Origin: Anaerolineales bacterium
GTDB lineage: Bacteria; Chloroflexota; Anaerolineae; Anaerolineales; UBA4823
Assembly: GCA_016929095.1 (NCBI GenBank)
Contig: JAFGJM010000037.1
Location: 1 to 64,000, forward strand
DNA length: 64,000 bases
Reading direction: 5' to 3'
Shown: piece after piece, positions 52,196 to 61,985 of the stretch
Numbering within the stretch: position 1 is the stretch's first letter
Layout: each line of letters starts with the position of its first letter
Made by a program: the position numbers and the translations under genes
Notes under the pieces: model-generated
Databases searched by the model: none
What the model was told of the DNA's origin: nothing
What the model saw: only the letters and a program-made list of their open reading frames with translations

Positions 52196-53563
52196 TTATG
52201 CATTATGGTGTGATACAGTCACACTCATTGCCGTTTGCCCATAGAGTTGTTCTTTGATCCCAATCACTTGTTTGCGCAACCGGTCATCGCGTTCCATCAG
52301 ATCTGCGATCTTTTCACAACCATAGAGGATGGTGGTATGGTCTCGTCCACCCAATGCGTTACCAATTTGCGGTAAAGATATGTTTGCTTCTTCGTGCAGG
52401 AGATACATGGCGATCTGCCGGGGAAGCGCTACCTGCCGGGAACGTTCCGGACTTAGCATTCGTTCAATACTCACCCCGAATATTTCTGCCACTTTGTTTA
52501 CCACCGTCTCTGGATGAACATCTTTGTAGGAGGGCAACAAATCGACCAGAGCCGATTCGATAAAATCGACCGTGAGAGGCATCTCGCCCAGTTTTGCAAA
52601 CGCCACAATTCGGGTCAGCGCGCCTTCTAATTCCCGGATATTGGATTGCACCCGTCGGGCAATGGTCTCCAGGGCAATATCCGGCAAATGATAACCCATA
52701 CGCTCGGCTTTGGAATGTAAGATAGCGAGGCGGGTCTCCAGATCGGGGGGCTGGATATCAGCGGTTAAACCCCATTCAAAACGTGAACGCAATCGCTCTT
52801 CCAGGGTCACCAATGCTTTGGGAGGCCGATCGGAAGAAACCACTATTTGTTTGTCCTGTCCATGCAAGGTGTTGAATGTATGGAAGAATTCTTCCTGAGT
52901 TGATTCTTTTCCGGCGATGAACTGGATATCATCTACCAGCAAAACATCGGTATTGCGATATTTCTCGCGGAAGGCCTGGGTAGTGTGCGTACGGATGGCG
53001 CTGATCAGATCGTTGGTGAATTCTTCTGACGAAACGTAAAGCACTTCTAAGCCAGTTTGGATCGCTTTATTGCCGATAGCGTGTAAAAGGTGGGTTTTGC
53101 CAAGCCCGACTCCGCCGTACAGGAATAAAGGGTTATATGCCTGGGCGGGTTTTTCCGCAACCGCTAGAGAAGCGGCATGCGCCAGGCGATTGCTGGCGCC
53201 CACCATGAAGTTCTCGAAATTATACCGAGTGTTAATGTTACGATGCACCGGTTGAAGTGCGGGCTGGAGGGGTTTTTCCTCTTGTGGTTCGACGTTTTCA
53301 AGAATCTCCGGCGGGACTTCATTCCATACGGTGAAACGGATTTCCACTGTTCGGTTCATGATACCGGTCAACATACGACGCGCTGTGCTGGAAAGGCGGC
53401 TTTCCAGCCAGTCACGCGCATATGCGTTTGCCACTCCGACGGTAAAACAACCGTCTTCGTACGATAAGAATTCCGTATCGCGAACCCAGGTATCGTAGGC
53501 GGGTTTAGGCATTTCCATTTGCAATTGTCCGAGGGCAGCCTGCCAGGCTTGATCAGGTTTCAT
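52196..53563 (-). CDS. dnaA: Chromosomal replication initiator DnaA
   Basis: A 455-residue DnaA. Domain I is at 1-85 (QAWQAALGQLQMEMPKPAYDTWVRD). The AAA+ domain III has Walker A GGVGLGKTHLLHAIG at about 152 and Walker B VLLVDDIQFIAGK. The arginine-finger region is ALVTLEERLRSRFEWGL. Domain IV ends IGNALGGRDHTTILYGCEKI, the DnaA-box-reading helix-turn-helix. MKPDQ (53563) is chosen as start by comparison with family length; ATGs at 53581 and a longer frame exist. It is isolated: neither dnaN nor recF is adjacent, and dnaK lies on its other side. Confidence 0.96.
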   Translation of the reverse strand: MKPDQAWQAALGQLQMEMPKPAYDTWVRDTEFLSYEDGCFTVGVANAYARDWLESRLSSTARRMLTGIMNRTVEIRFTVWNEVPPEILENVEPQEEKPLQPALQPVHRNINTRYNFENFMVGASNRLAHAASLAVAEKPAQAYNPLFLYGGVGLGKTHLLHAIGNKAIQTGLEVLYVSSEEFTNDLISAIRTHTTQAFREKYRNTDVLLVDDIQFIAGKESTQEEFFHTFNTLHGQDKQIVVSSDRPPKALVTLEERLRSRFEWGLTADIQPPDLETRLAILHSKAERMGYHLPDIALETIARRVQSNIRELEGALTRIVAFAKLGEMPLTVDFIESALVDLLPSYKDVHPETVVNKVAEIFGVSIERMLSPERSRQVALPRQIAMYLLHEEANISLPQIGNALGGRDHTTILYGCEKIADLMERDDRLRKQVIGIKEQLYGQTAMSVTVSHHNA

Positions 53564-54369
53564 TGACACCAATATCCTCATGCAATTTTTGAGTTGCAGG
53601 TAAATAATGCCCACCTCCCCTGCAGCAGTGTAGTTCAGGGGACCAACAATAATAATTTAATTTAAATTACCTGCTAGAAAAAACCGGCACTTGAAGGGCG
53701 TCACCGGTGTTCAAAAAACTGGTTTACATATTCGAGTGTTTAACCGCTTAGAACGATTACATTCTAGCAGATGTTACCCCCTAACTGCAATACGAAATCC
53801 CTACGGGAATCTAAAAATAATGAAAACTTTAAGATATTAGAGAATTAATAAATATTGCATAATTATGAAATCATTCGCAATTCGTTATGGATTAAAAACA
53901 CCCAAGGACTGGGATTAACACAGGGTGTTCGCATACATATGGCGGTTATTTCGACTTGGGTAAAGTCGATAAAAATTATCGAAGAGGCGAATCTTAAATG
54001 TTTCACAAGTGGATTATCCGGTTTTTTCATCGATAAAAATGTCATCATTTGTGCAACTTACCTGGAAAACCTCATAAATATTCCGATTTTGGTTTTTATT
54101 TATACAACTTGTGTTTATTGATCCAAAAGATAATTTGACGAACCCGGTTACTCCCTGTGTTTTTCGTGAATCAATATTGCGTTGTTTCTCATCGTCTTAC
54201 ATAACTCATATAAGTTGTTAACGATCTTCTTGTACAATCGCGGTATCCTTTATATATAAAGAAAAGCTGGAAATTTGGCACTATTATGGTGAATAATTCG
54301 ATTTATATCATTTTTGATTTAATGAAGCGTACAAAAATACAGCGCTAGAGTTTTGAGAGGAGAATAATC
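53564..54369. other. 806-base AT-rich intergenic region between dnaA and dnaK
   Basis: No supportable gene. The divergent promoters for dnaA and dnaK must lie here. AACACCC...GGGTGTT (about 53898-53935) can form a hairpin with a 20-base loop. The best DnaA-box-like word is TGTTTCACA near 53999 (one mismatch to TTWTNCACA), and no cluster of boxes is seen, so oriC is not supported. No CIRCE element is seen before dnaK. Confidence 0.5.
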
Positions 54370-56262
54370 ATGTCGAAAATTATTGGTATCGATTTAGGTA
54401 CTACAAACAGTGTGGTTGCTGTGATGGAAGGCGGTGACCCCACCGTAATCTCTACAGCAGAGGGATCGCGTTTGTTGCCCTCGGTAGTGGCTTTTAACAA
54501 GAACGGAGAACGCATAGTGGGGCAGACGGCAAAGCGTCAGGCAGTTGTCAATCCCGATAACACCGTGTATTCGATCAAACGATTTATGGGACGCCGCTAT
54601 GACGAGGTGGAAACCGAACGTAAAATGGTTCCTTTTGAGGTAACCAGTGGGCCTTCAAACGACGCCAGGGTCAAAATACCCGTAACCGGCAAAGAATACA
54701 GCCCTCAGGAAATTTCTGCAATGATCCTGGGGAAGCTGAAGACTGACGCCGAAGCCTATTTAGGCGAGTCTGTCACGAAGGCAGTGATCACTGTCCCGGC
54801 GTATTTCAATGACAGCCAACGCCAGGCGACAAAAGACGCCGGAAAGATTGCGGGTTTGGAAGTGATGCGTATCATCAATGAGCCAACTGCCGCAGCCCTG
54901 GCTTATGGTCTGGATAAGAAAACCAACGAAACGATTTTAGTCTTTGACCTGGGTGGCGGTACCTTTGATGTCAGTATTTTGGATGTTGGCGAGGGCGTGG
55001 TCGAGGTAAAAGCCACGAACGGCGATACTCATCTGGGCGGGGATGATTGGGATGAGCGTATCGTTAATTGGGTAGCGGACGAATTCAAGCGGGATAACGG
55101 CATTGATTTGCGCCAGGATCGTCAGGCATTGCAACGTCTGCGTGAGGCAGCCGAGAAGGCGAAGATCGAGCTTTCAAGCGTGATGGAGACGGAGATCAAT
55201 TTACCCTACATTACTGCGGATGCAAATGGTCCAAAACACCTGCAGATCAAGTTGAACCGCTCTAAGCTGGAGCAACTCACTACTGATCTGGTTGAAAGAT
55301 TACGCGGCCCTTTTAATGCCGCCCTTAAAGATGCCAACCTGCAACCCGGTCAAATGAACGAAGTCGTTTTGGTAGGCGGGGCATCGCGAATGCCTATGGT
55401 ACAAGATTTGGTTCGGTCCTTAACCAATAAAGACCCGCATAAAGGCGTAAACCCTGATGAAGTGGTAGCTGTAGGTGCTGCCATCCAGGCAGGTGTATTA
55501 GGTGGGGAGGTCAAAGATGTTTTGCTCCTGGATGTCACCCCCCTCTCTTTAGGCGTCGAAACCCTCGGTAGTGTAATGACCCATTTGATCGAGCGCAACA
55601 CAACTATTCCGGTAAAAAAGACAGAGGTATTCTCAACCGCAGAGGATAATCAAACGGCAGTGGACGTGCATGTTTTACAAGGCGAACGGCCTATGGCTGG
55701 TGATAATATGACCCTGGGACGATTCCGGCTGGAAGGTATATTACCAGCGCCCAGGGGAGTTCCGCAAGTGGAGGTCACATTTGACATCGATGCGAACGGT
55801 ATCCTGAATGTGACGGCGAAAGACCGGGCAACCGGGAAAGAACAGAAGGTAACCATCACTGCGTCTACCAATCTGGACAAGAGCGAAATTGAACGCATGG
55901 TTAATGAAGCCCGCCAACATGAAGGCGAAGATCGCAAGCGGCGTGAATTGATCGAAGCTCGAAATATGGCAGATAGTTTGGCTTATCAGACTGAAAAAGC
56001 GTTACGTGATCTGGGTGAAAAGGTGCCTGCCGAAGAGCGCCAGAAGATCGAAGCGAAAGTGAACGAACTGCGTCAGGCAATGGCTGGCGAGGACATCGCT
56101 AATATCCGCCGCCTGACCGAAGATCTGCAAAATGCATTCCATGCACTAAGCCAACAAGTATATGCTCAAGGGGCTGAACAACCAGCATCGAATGGAAATG
56201 GCAAAGATGGCGGGTCATCCGATGAGGGTGAAGTCGTAGAAGGGGAGTTTAGGGAAGCGTAA
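54370..56262 (+). CDS. dnaK: Chaperone DnaK (Hsp70)
   Basis: A 630-residue Hsp70. [19 protein letters not shown] opens the ATPase domain, with the second phosphate loop [16 protein letters not shown] and the adenosine motif [14 protein letters not shown]. The linker [17 protein letters not shown] leads to the peptide-binding domain, and the C-terminal lid ends in a Gly/Asn-rich tail closing [15 protein letters not shown] precedes the ATG by 11 bases. It works with the J-protein at 18424 and a nucleotide exchange factor not in this window. Single-gene unit with a divergent dnaA. Confidence 0.97.
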   Translation: MSKIIGIDLGTTNSVVAVMEGGDPTVISTAEGSRLLPSVVAFNKNGERIVGQTAKRQAVVNPDNTVYSIKRFMGRRYDEVETERKMVPFEVTSGPSNDARVKIPVTGKEYSPQEISAMILGKLKTDAEAYLGESVTKAVITVPAYFNDSQRQATKDAGKIAGLEVMRIINEPTAAALAYGLDKKTNETILVFDLGGGTFDVSILDVGEGVVEVKATNGDTHLGGDDWDERIVNWVADEFKRDNGIDLRQDRQALQRLREAAEKAKIELSSVMETEINLPYITADANGPKHLQIKLNRSKLEQLTTDLVERLRGPFNAALKDANLQPGQMNEVVLVGGASRMPMVQDLVRSLTNKDPHKGVNPDEVVAVGAAIQAGVLGGEVKDVLLLDVTPLSLGVETLGSVMTHLIERNTTIPVKKTEVFSTAEDNQTAVDVHVLQGERPMAGDNMTLGRFRLEGILPAPRGVPQVEVTFDIDANGILNVTAKDRATGKEQKVTITASTNLDKSEIERMVNEARQHEGEDRKRRELIEARNMADSLAYQTEKALRDLGEKVPAEERQKIEAKVNELRQAMAGEDIANIRRLTEDLQNAFHALSQQVYAQGAEQPASNGNGKDGGSSDEGEVVEGEFREA

Positions 56263-56267
56263 GGAAT

Positions 56268-56627
56268 TTACCTCACTACCCCCTTCGCGCCTGACAGTTT
56301 TGCGCCTGTCAGGTCTGCACCAAAAAGATTGGCGTCGGTCAGATTGGCATCGGTCAGATCGGCGCCTTTTAAATTCGAACCTTTTAACGAGGCCTCTTTA
56401 AGGTTGGCATTCACGAATATCGTCCGTTCCAGTATGGCATCTTCAATATGTGCGCCGCGCATATAGGCATTGCTAAGGTTTGTATCTGTGAGATTGGCGC
56501 GGATCAGATCTGCGCCAGCGAAGTTCAAACCATTCAAATCCATTCCGGAAAGATCCACCCCGGCCAGGCGGGCGTTGTTGGTGGTCGCCAATATCATGAT
56601 CACTTCTTTTCTGCTTAGGTCTGACAT
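56268..56627 (-). CDS. Pentapeptide-repeat protein
   Basis: A 119-residue protein. From about residue 20 on it is a run of A(D/N)Lxx repeats (ARLAG VDLSG MDLNG LNFAG ADLIR ANLTD TNLSN and so on, about 19 units), forming a right-handed quadrilateral beta-helix. Such proteins range from DNA-gyrase mimics to scaffolds; with no partner visible the role is open. ATG at 56627 with GGAGG 6 bases upstream is chosen. It ends 5 bases from the convergent dnaK stop with no terminator between. Confidence 0.92.
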   Translation of the reverse strand: MSDLSRKEVIMILATTNNARLAGVDLSGMDLNGLNFAGADLIRANLTDTNLSNAYMRGAHIEDAILERTIFVNANLKEASLKGSNLKGADLTDANLTDANLFGADLTGAKLSGAKGVVR

Positions 56628-56785
56628 TTTTCCTCCAAATGGGTATATAAACACAACACAGTTGCGATAATTCCTGTATGTGCCACAACCGCGCAGACGT
56701 TAATGACACGCAATAATCATAGCATTAATGATTATAAGTCATTATTCTTTAACTATTATCGACCAATCGCGATTAAAATATCCCT

Positions 56786-58279
56786 ATGAACAATAAACAT
56801 ATCTATTTATGTGTAATATTTGCGGTTATCCTGGTTGCCTGTGCGCCTGGCGCTCCTGTGCAGACGCCGACTTTGCATCCAGCTTCTTCTTCAACACCAA
56901 GTCCCAGCAACACCCCTGCTTTAACCCCCAGTCCAACAATCACGCCCGAACCTGTCCCCGATGTTGTTTTGTTGGTAGGGCAAACTCTGGCGCGGCAATT
57001 AAACCTGCAGCCAACGCAAGTTGCGATTGCCAGCCTTGAAAATGAGACATGGGATGATGATTGTCTGGGAATAATATTGGAAGGCACAACCTGCCATGCA
57101 ATAAAAACCAGGGGATATATTGTGGCTTTCCAGGCAGGTGATGAACAGTATATCTATCATATTAACGAAACCGGAAGCCGCGTGCGTTTGGCATTGGCTC
57201 CGTCACCCCAGGTTGGAAGTCCCATTATTCGTTGGCAATTTACCGATACGTATTGCCAGACCGTTTTGATCGGCGATAAAGGCGTAGCCTTTGGAGAATG
57301 TAATGCTCCAATGCTCAACGTGCAATTATCCTCTCAAAATCGGAAAGCAGACCTGGAGTATCTCAAAGAAGCATTTTACCCATTCCAGGCAGATACACCT
57401 GCAGGCAGCATTGTTTTTACCGGCTTGGGATCGCTAAAGCCAACCTCGGCAGAAAAGCGTATGGTGGCTGAATGGGCGCGCCTGGTGTATCAGGAATCCC
57501 GGGCAGGGCATAGTAGCGCGACATACGGACTTTCCCTTGTCTGGCATCGGGAAGGCGGATTTGCCGGTTATTGCGATGATATCAGCGTTTATCTCACCGG
57601 TGAGATCAATGCCACGTCATGTAAAAGCGGAACGACAACCGGTTTAGGTCGTTCACGATTGGATGCAGCCCAGCTTGCCCAGGTCTATGCGTGGGTGGAT
57701 GAATTCGAATCGTTCGAGGTTTCAAATTTGGATGGCGAAGGTCTTACAGATTCCATGACCAACTATTTGGCTTTCACCGGAATGGGAGAAGCGCAGCCCA
57801 CTGAATATGATAAACAAACCATCCTGAAATTTGCTGCCGATTTATACACAGGGTTTACGCCGGCAGGCGCAATTACCGATATCGATCTGGCGCGCCAGGC
57901 TTTGATCGAGTTTTTCCAGCTTCTTCACGATGGTGATTATCGGAAAGCCACCGATCTTTTTGGCGGCAGCTATGAAATTCTGATAGATATGAATCCCGAC
58001 ATACCATCCCATGATTTTGCAGGATTATTGGAAAATGGATGCGAAAATAACGGCTTTCAATGCAAGCAGGTGGGTGAAGTGATTGCAGAAGAACAAATCT
58101 TGCCTGAGGAATTCCACTTTACCATTGAGTTTATCAACGATGATGGAAGTCTGTTTACCCTGGGCTCGTGTTGCGGGGAGGAAGCGACTGTAGACCCCAT
58201 ACGTTCTCGGTTTGAGTTCACGGTCATAAAGGACGGTGAAGTATTCCTGGTACAGGAGTTACCACAATACAATCCATAA
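56786..58279 (+). CDS. Lipoprotein of unknown function
   Basis: A 497-residue secreted protein. The signal peptide ends at LVACAPG (Cys19), a good lipobox. A Thr/Pro/Ser linker (24-55) resembles those of the lipoproteins at 4-8 kb. Residues 60-130 have a compact domain with a Cys pair (DDCLGIILEGTTC) and QTLARQLNLQPTQVAIASLE. A later Cys pair (GYCDD, INATSC) and a C-terminal NTF2-like segment (LARQALIEFFQLLHDGDYRKA) follow. The 'WDDDCLG...C' word recurs in Chloroflexota secreted proteins. Single-gene unit with a strong terminator. Confidence 0.8.
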   Translation: MNNKHIYLCVIFAVILVACAPGAPVQTPTLHPASSSTPSPSNTPALTPSPTITPEPVPDVVLLVGQTLARQLNLQPTQVAIASLENETWDDDCLGIILEGTTCHAIKTRGYIVAFQAGDEQYIYHINETGSRVRLALAPSPQVGSPIIRWQFTDTYCQTVLIGDKGVAFGECNAPMLNVQLSSQNRKADLEYLKEAFYPFQADTPAGSIVFTGLGSLKPTSAEKRMVAEWARLVYQESRAGHSSATYGLSLVWHREGGFAGYCDDISVYLTGEINATSCKSGTTTGLGRSRLDAAQLAQVYAWVDEFESFEVSNLDGEGLTDSMTNYLAFTGMGEAQPTEYDKQTILKFAADLYTGFTPAGAITDIDLARQALIEFFQLLHDGDYRKATDLFGGSYEILIDMNPDIPSHDFAGLLENGCENNGFQCKQVGEVIAEEQILPEEFHFTIEFINDDGSLFTLGSCCGEEATVDPIRSRFEFTVIKDGEVFLVQELPQYNP

Positions 58280-58314
58280 AGCATATCATGATTGTCGGTT
58301 GAGGTGAGGTTAAG

Positions 58315-58358
58315 AAAAAAAGGGTTGTTGACTATATAGGTCATGCAACCCTTTTTTT
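58315..58358. terminator. Strong bidirectional terminator
   Basis: AAAAAAAGGGTTG (58315-58327) pairs with CAACCCTTTTTTT (58346-58358); an inner TGAC/GTCA stem extends it. It separates the convergent lipoprotein and S1-domain genes. Confidence 0.92.
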
Positions 58359-58391
58359 ATTTATATCAATAGCTGGTAAATTTGGTGCAGT

Positions 58392-59177
58392 TTATTTTCC
58401 TGTGCGGACTTTATTTTGCATCGTGCGCGAAAAAATTTTTTCCATCTCTTCGTTGCCGCTCGAACCTTTGCGTTTGTTTTTTCCTTTGGGTAATACCATA
58501 TTTGAATTCGAGCGTTCCATGGCTTCCCGTAAGGCTAATTCCATCGCCGTAGGAATGGGTTCTTCCTTTTCGGTTTCCTGTGCGGATTCTTCTTTGTCTT
58601 TTTCTTTCGATTGGCGGGCGGGTCTGGCTTCTTTTACCGGTTTTTCTTCTAAAGCTTTCATGCTTAGTTTTATTTGTTTTTTGCGCCGGTTAACTTCCAG
58701 AACCTGAACTTCTACTTCATCGCCTTCTTTGACCACATCACCGGGGGTTTTTATGTAATCATGGGTCATTTCACTGATATGCACCAATCCCGGTCGTTCT
58801 GCGCCGATCTCGATGAAGGCGCCAAATTTTTCCAGGCGGGTGACCTTCCCTTTAATGACCATCCCTTTGGTGAGCTCGCGCCATTCCAGGGCTAATGGTT
58901 CAATCATCGTAAGATCAATCCGATTTTTCTTTGGGTCAACGCGTTTGACCCAAACTTCCACAGTCTGTCCTACTTGTACAACATCTTCCACACGGTTGGT
59001 GTGTTCTTGCTGCAATTGCGAAATATGCACGACGCCGGGTGTTTCCAATCCAATATCGACAATGGCGCCGGCGATAGTCGTTTTCATAACGGTACCGGTA
59101 AATTTTGACTTTCGCTTGATGTCTGATAGGGAACCAGGCTTTGCGCTCTCAGGGGCTTCAATTACATTCATATCCAT
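58392..59177 (-). CDS. Protein with two S1 RNA-binding domains
   Basis: A 261-residue protein. Two S1 (OB-fold) domains: GTVMKTTIAGAIVDIG...GVVHISQL (about 28-95) and GKVTRLEKFGAFIEIG...GLVHISEM (about 105-175), each with the F/Y-G-A-x-V/I strand and H-I-S loop that contact RNA. The basic, acidic-striped tail (EKPVKEARPARQSKEKDKEE) is disordered. Like ribosomal protein S1 fragments, it should bind mRNA or the ribosome. The ATG at 59177 with GGAG 9 bases upstream is chosen over a TTG at 59192 that overlaps the ribosome site. Confidence 0.92.
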   Translation of the reverse strand: MDMNVIEAPESAKPGSLSDIKRKSKFTGTVMKTTIAGAIVDIGLETPGVVHISQLQQEHTNRVEDVVQVGQTVEVWVKRVDPKKNRIDLTMIEPLALEWRELTKGMVIKGKVTRLEKFGAFIEIGAERPGLVHISEMTHDYIKTPGDVVKEGDEVEVQVLEVNRRKKQIKLSMKALEEKPVKEARPARQSKEKDKEESAQETEKEEPIPTAMELALREAMERSNSNMVLPKGKNKRKGSSGNEEMEKIFSRTMQNKVRTGK

Positions 59178-59516
59178 AGCGCTTTTCTCCAAAAAATGAG
59201 ATATACATCCAGCCGCCTACTAGGCGGATATTGTATTTTTCCATGGGGGTAACCATTGCTACCCGCGAAACTCGATTATACTCTGTGAAAAGTGAAATGT
59301 CAAAGTGATTGTGGTCACGTTTTTTATGATTACGCAGCGATTATGAATACACATTTATGAAAACGAGTGAAATCAGGATATATTTATTCATCCACCGAAA
59401 ATATAAGATACTCGCTCCCTGTTCGTTTATCTGGTTACATGAGTGGGGTGTGGATTTTGAAATAATATCAAGATATATAAGCAGTTCCGTTTTATAATTC
59501 CATTGTGGAGGTACCT
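59178..59516. other. Divergent promoter region with a palindrome
   Basis: CCGCCTA-c-TAGGCGG (59213-59227) is a perfect 7-bp inverted repeat about 18 bases before the S1-gene ribosome site, so it may be an operator or an mRNA hairpin. TTATAAT at 59491-59497 is a likely -10 for panE. No gene is seen. Confidence 0.5.
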
Positions 59517-60443
59517 ATGCAAATTGCAGTCTATGGAACGGGCGGTGTTGGCGGTTATTTTGGCGGTCGGTTGGCGCAGGCTGGAGAGGATGTGACCTTC
59601 ATCGCTCGCGGCGAGCACTTGAAGAGGATTCAAACCACCGGTTTGCGCGTTGAAAGCATCAAGGGTGATTTCTGCATTTCCCCGGCGCAAGCCACCGATG
59701 ACCCGGCAGCGATCGGCGAAGTGGATGTCGTGTTGGTGTGTGTGAAAGCCTGGCAGGTGAACGAGGCAGCTCAGGCTATGCGTCCATTGGTGGGTGAAAA
59801 AACGATTTTTATCCCGTTGCAAAATGGGGTTGACGCGCCGAACCAATTAGGCGCTGAATTGGGGGATGAAAATGTTTTGGGCGGTTATTGCCAGATTTCG
59901 GCATTTATTGCTGAACCGGGACTTATCCGGCATGTGGGTGTCGAGCCGTATATCGCCTTTGCCCGTTTGGATGGTAAAGCCACTCCTTTGGCGGAACAAT
60001 TACTCCGGGCGTTTCAAAAGGTCAATGTAAAAGCCGAAATTCCACAGGATATTCAAGCGGCCATGTGGGAAAAATTCATCTTTATTGCAGCTGTCAGTGG
60101 GGTGGGATCGATTGCCCGACAATCGATAGGTGTGGTGCGTGACTTGCCGGGGACAAGGCGTATGCTTGAACAGGTTATGCAGGAAATTGTTACGGTGGCA
60201 GCGGCGAAAGGGATTGTTTTACCGAAGGATGTCATTTCCCGCAAGATGGATTTTGTCGATAGCATGCCAATGGAAGGCATCCCCTCCATGCAAAGGGATA
60301 TTATGGCTGGCAAACCTTCGGAATTGGAAGCACAAAATGGCGCTGTGGTGCGCATGGGAATTGAATCCAGTACGCCAACGCCGGTGAACGCGTTTATTTA
60401 TTATAGCTTGCTGCCGCAAGAGAACGTGGCGCGCGGATTATGA
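59517..60443 (+). CDS. panE: 2-dehydropantoate 2-reductase (ketopantoate reductase)
   Basis: A 308-residue ApbA/PanE enzyme. IAVYGTGGVGGYFGGRLAQAG (3-23) binds NADP; VLVCVKAWQ and PLQNGVD are conserved; the catalytic Lys lies in VCVKAWQVNEA, and the C-terminal helix domain has MWEKFIFIAAVSGVGSIARQS and SMQRDIMAGKPSELEAQNGAVVRMG, with Glu and Ser of the active site. It reduces ketopantoate to pantoate for coenzyme A. GGAGG precedes the ATG at 59517 by 6 bases. Its end overlaps the convergent mntP stop by 6 bases. Confidence 0.94.
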   Translation: MQIAVYGTGGVGGYFGGRLAQAGEDVTFIARGEHLKRIQTTGLRVESIKGDFCISPAQATDDPAAIGEVDVVLVCVKAWQVNEAAQAMRPLVGEKTIFIPLQNGVDAPNQLGAELGDENVLGGYCQISAFIAEPGLIRHVGVEPYIAFARLDGKATPLAEQLLRAFQKVNVKAEIPQDIQAAMWEKFIFIAAVSGVGSIARQSIGVVRDLPGTRRMLEQVMQEIVTVAAAKGIVLPKDVISRKMDFVDSMPMEGIPSMQRDIMAGKPSELEAQNGAVVRMGIESSTPTPVNAFIYYSLLPQENVARGL

Positions 60444-61001
60444 TAAAAATAAATGGGTAATTAAAATCCGTGCCCCAATAAAGAGCAGAATTAAACCCCC
60501 CAATATTTCCATGCGTTTGCCAAATTTCATCCCTAAACGATGACCTGCCCTTAGCCCAACCAATGAAAGAATGGTACTCACTATGCCAATGGTCAGGCTT
60601 GAAGTAGCGATGTTCACGGTGAGTATGGCAAAACTAATCCCTACCGCCAGGGCATCGATGCTGGTGGCAACACTCAAAATGATTAACATACTGCCGCGGG
60701 ATGGATCGCAATCATAAGTCGTGGACTCGTGATCAAATCCGGAGCGGATCATACGAACAGCCACAAAAGCCAGGAAACCGGCTGCAATCCAATGGTCAAA
60801 ACTGGCGATCAGGCTGGCAACAGTACTCCCCGCCAGCCACCCCAGAAACGTCATCCCCCCCTGGAATAACCCAAAGTGGAATGAGAGTCGAAACAGAAAA
60901 CGGGCTGAGTGATTACATTGAAGTGTGCCAATGCCAAGAGATACAGCAAAGACATCCATGGCAAGACCAATGGCAATTAAGAATGTGGTGAGAAAATCCA
61001 T
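60438..61001 (-). CDS. mntP: Manganese efflux pump MntP
   Basis: A 187-residue membrane protein with six helices in two repeats. IAIGLAMDVFAVSLGIG holds the first conserved Asp, and ATSIDALAVGISFAIL the second (S-x-D-A-x-A-V-G), both needed for Mn2+ transport. RLSFHFGLFQGGMTFLGWLAG is the other family block. Start 61001 (MDFL) matches the family; five more codons exist upstream. No yybP-ykoY-type manganese riboswitch is recognised. A TATACT box lies about 25 bases upstream. Confidence 0.92.
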   Translation of the reverse strand: MDFLTTFLIAIGLAMDVFAVSLGIGTLQCNHSARFLFRLSFHFGLFQGGMTFLGWLAGSTVASLIASFDHWIAAGFLAFVAVRMIRSGFDHESTTYDCDPSRGSMLIILSVATSIDALAVGISFAILTVNIATSSLTIGIVSTILSLVGLRAGHRLGMKFGKRMEILGGLILLFIGARILITHLFLS

Positions 61002-61160
61002 ATCAAAACGCACCAAGTATACCCGAAAAATTGATTATCGCAGTATACTGTTTTTATAACGGCTTCAATGACCACGGAGGCAAGAATCCTAACGGCTATT
61101 TGACACATTTTGCAAAACTCAGTACACTATGGGATAGGTTATGTATGTAAGGAGGAATCC

Positions 61161-61811
61161 ATGGCAGCACAATCCTTTCAACTCGTCATGCGCACAGGTC
61201 CGATCCCGGGAAAAATTTTTGACCTGGCAAGTAATGAACTCAGTATTGGAAGAGACATAAGCAACGATATTGTGATCAGCGACGTTGAAGTATCACGCAA
61301 ACATGCCCGTCTAATCATGCAGCCTGATGGATTTGTGCTGGAAGATATGGGTTCTACCAATGGTACCTTTGTGAATGGACAACGCCTGGTCAGCCCTCGT
61401 GTGTTGCGGGGGGGCGAGACTGTGATGTTGGGAGAAAATGTCAGCCTGGTCTTCGAAGCAGCATATGACGCCGATGCGACTGTCGTTTCTTCGCCGGCTT
61501 ATGAACCGGCTCCGGAAACCGTTTATGCATCGCCTCAACCACCAATGAAGGAACACCCCGTGGCGTCTCGCCAGGCAGGCGTCGAATCTTCGCCACAGGT
61601 ATACGCCGGACAGGTTCCTGCCGGTCCGGCAGATTTACCGGAATATGCCGATTTCACTCCGGAAGAAAAGCCGGCCAAAAAGACCTGGATTTGGGTGGGA
61701 TGTGGGTGTTTGGTTTTGCTTTGTATTGGGGTGGCGATTGGGGCTTATGCCTTTGACGCTTTGAATTTATATTGTACGCCACCCTTTAATAATATCTTTT
61801 ATTGTCCGTAA
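61161..61811 (+). CDS. FHA-domain membrane protein
   Basis: A 216-residue protein. The FHA domain (about 5-95) has ELSIGRDISNDIVISDVEVSRKHA and LEDMGSTNGTFVNG, including the Arg, Ser, His and Asn that bind phosphothreonine. A Pro/Ser-rich linker (110-170) leads to one membrane helix (WVGCGCLVLLCIGVAIGAYAF) and a short Cys-containing outer tail. It probably docks Ser/Thr-kinase products to the membrane; no such kinase is in the window. AAGGAGG precedes the ATG by 6 bases. Confidence 0.92.
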   Translation: MAAQSFQLVMRTGPIPGKIFDLASNELSIGRDISNDIVISDVEVSRKHARLIMQPDGFVLEDMGSTNGTFVNGQRLVSPRVLRGGETVMLGENVSLVFEAAYDADATVVSSPAYEPAPETVYASPQPPMKEHPVASRQAGVESSPQVYAGQVPAGPADLPEYADFTPEEKPAKKTWIWVGCGCLVLLCIGVAIGAYAFDALNLYCTPPFNNIFYCP

Positions 61812-61879
61812 ATTCTTTTAAGTATTACGAAACGGGTCATAGACCGCGCGTTCAATTCTTCGGTTGGGGATTGAAGAGA

Positions 61880-61945
61880 TCGGGGAAATAAATCATTGCA
61901 TTGAATGAGATTGCTTCAGTCGCTTCACTCCTTCGCAATGGCAAT
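61880..61945. repeat. Dispersed intergenic repeat
   Basis: Contains GAATGAGATTGCTTCAGTCG then CTTCACTCCTTCGCAATGG, the form of the 'gattgcttcg...cgcaatga' words common between Chloroflexota genes. One copy here; function unknown. Confidence 0.4.
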
Positions 61946-61985
61946 TCATAAACTGTCGGGTAGCTGGATTTGTTTTTTTAAATTT

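Noticed and set aside
53855..54121. An 88-codon plus-strand frame upstream of dnaK
   Set aside because: No ribosome site, no family resemblance, AT-rich and overlapping the expected dnaA/dnaK promoter region.
53564..54369. oriC
   Set aside because: Only one near-match to a DnaA box was found; a cluster is needed.
54100..54369. CIRCE or HrcA operator before dnaK
   Set aside because: No TTAGCACTC-N9-GAGTGCTAA-like inverted repeat is present.
61002..61160. Manganese riboswitch before mntP
   Set aside because: No yybP-ykoY consensus loops could be found in the leader.
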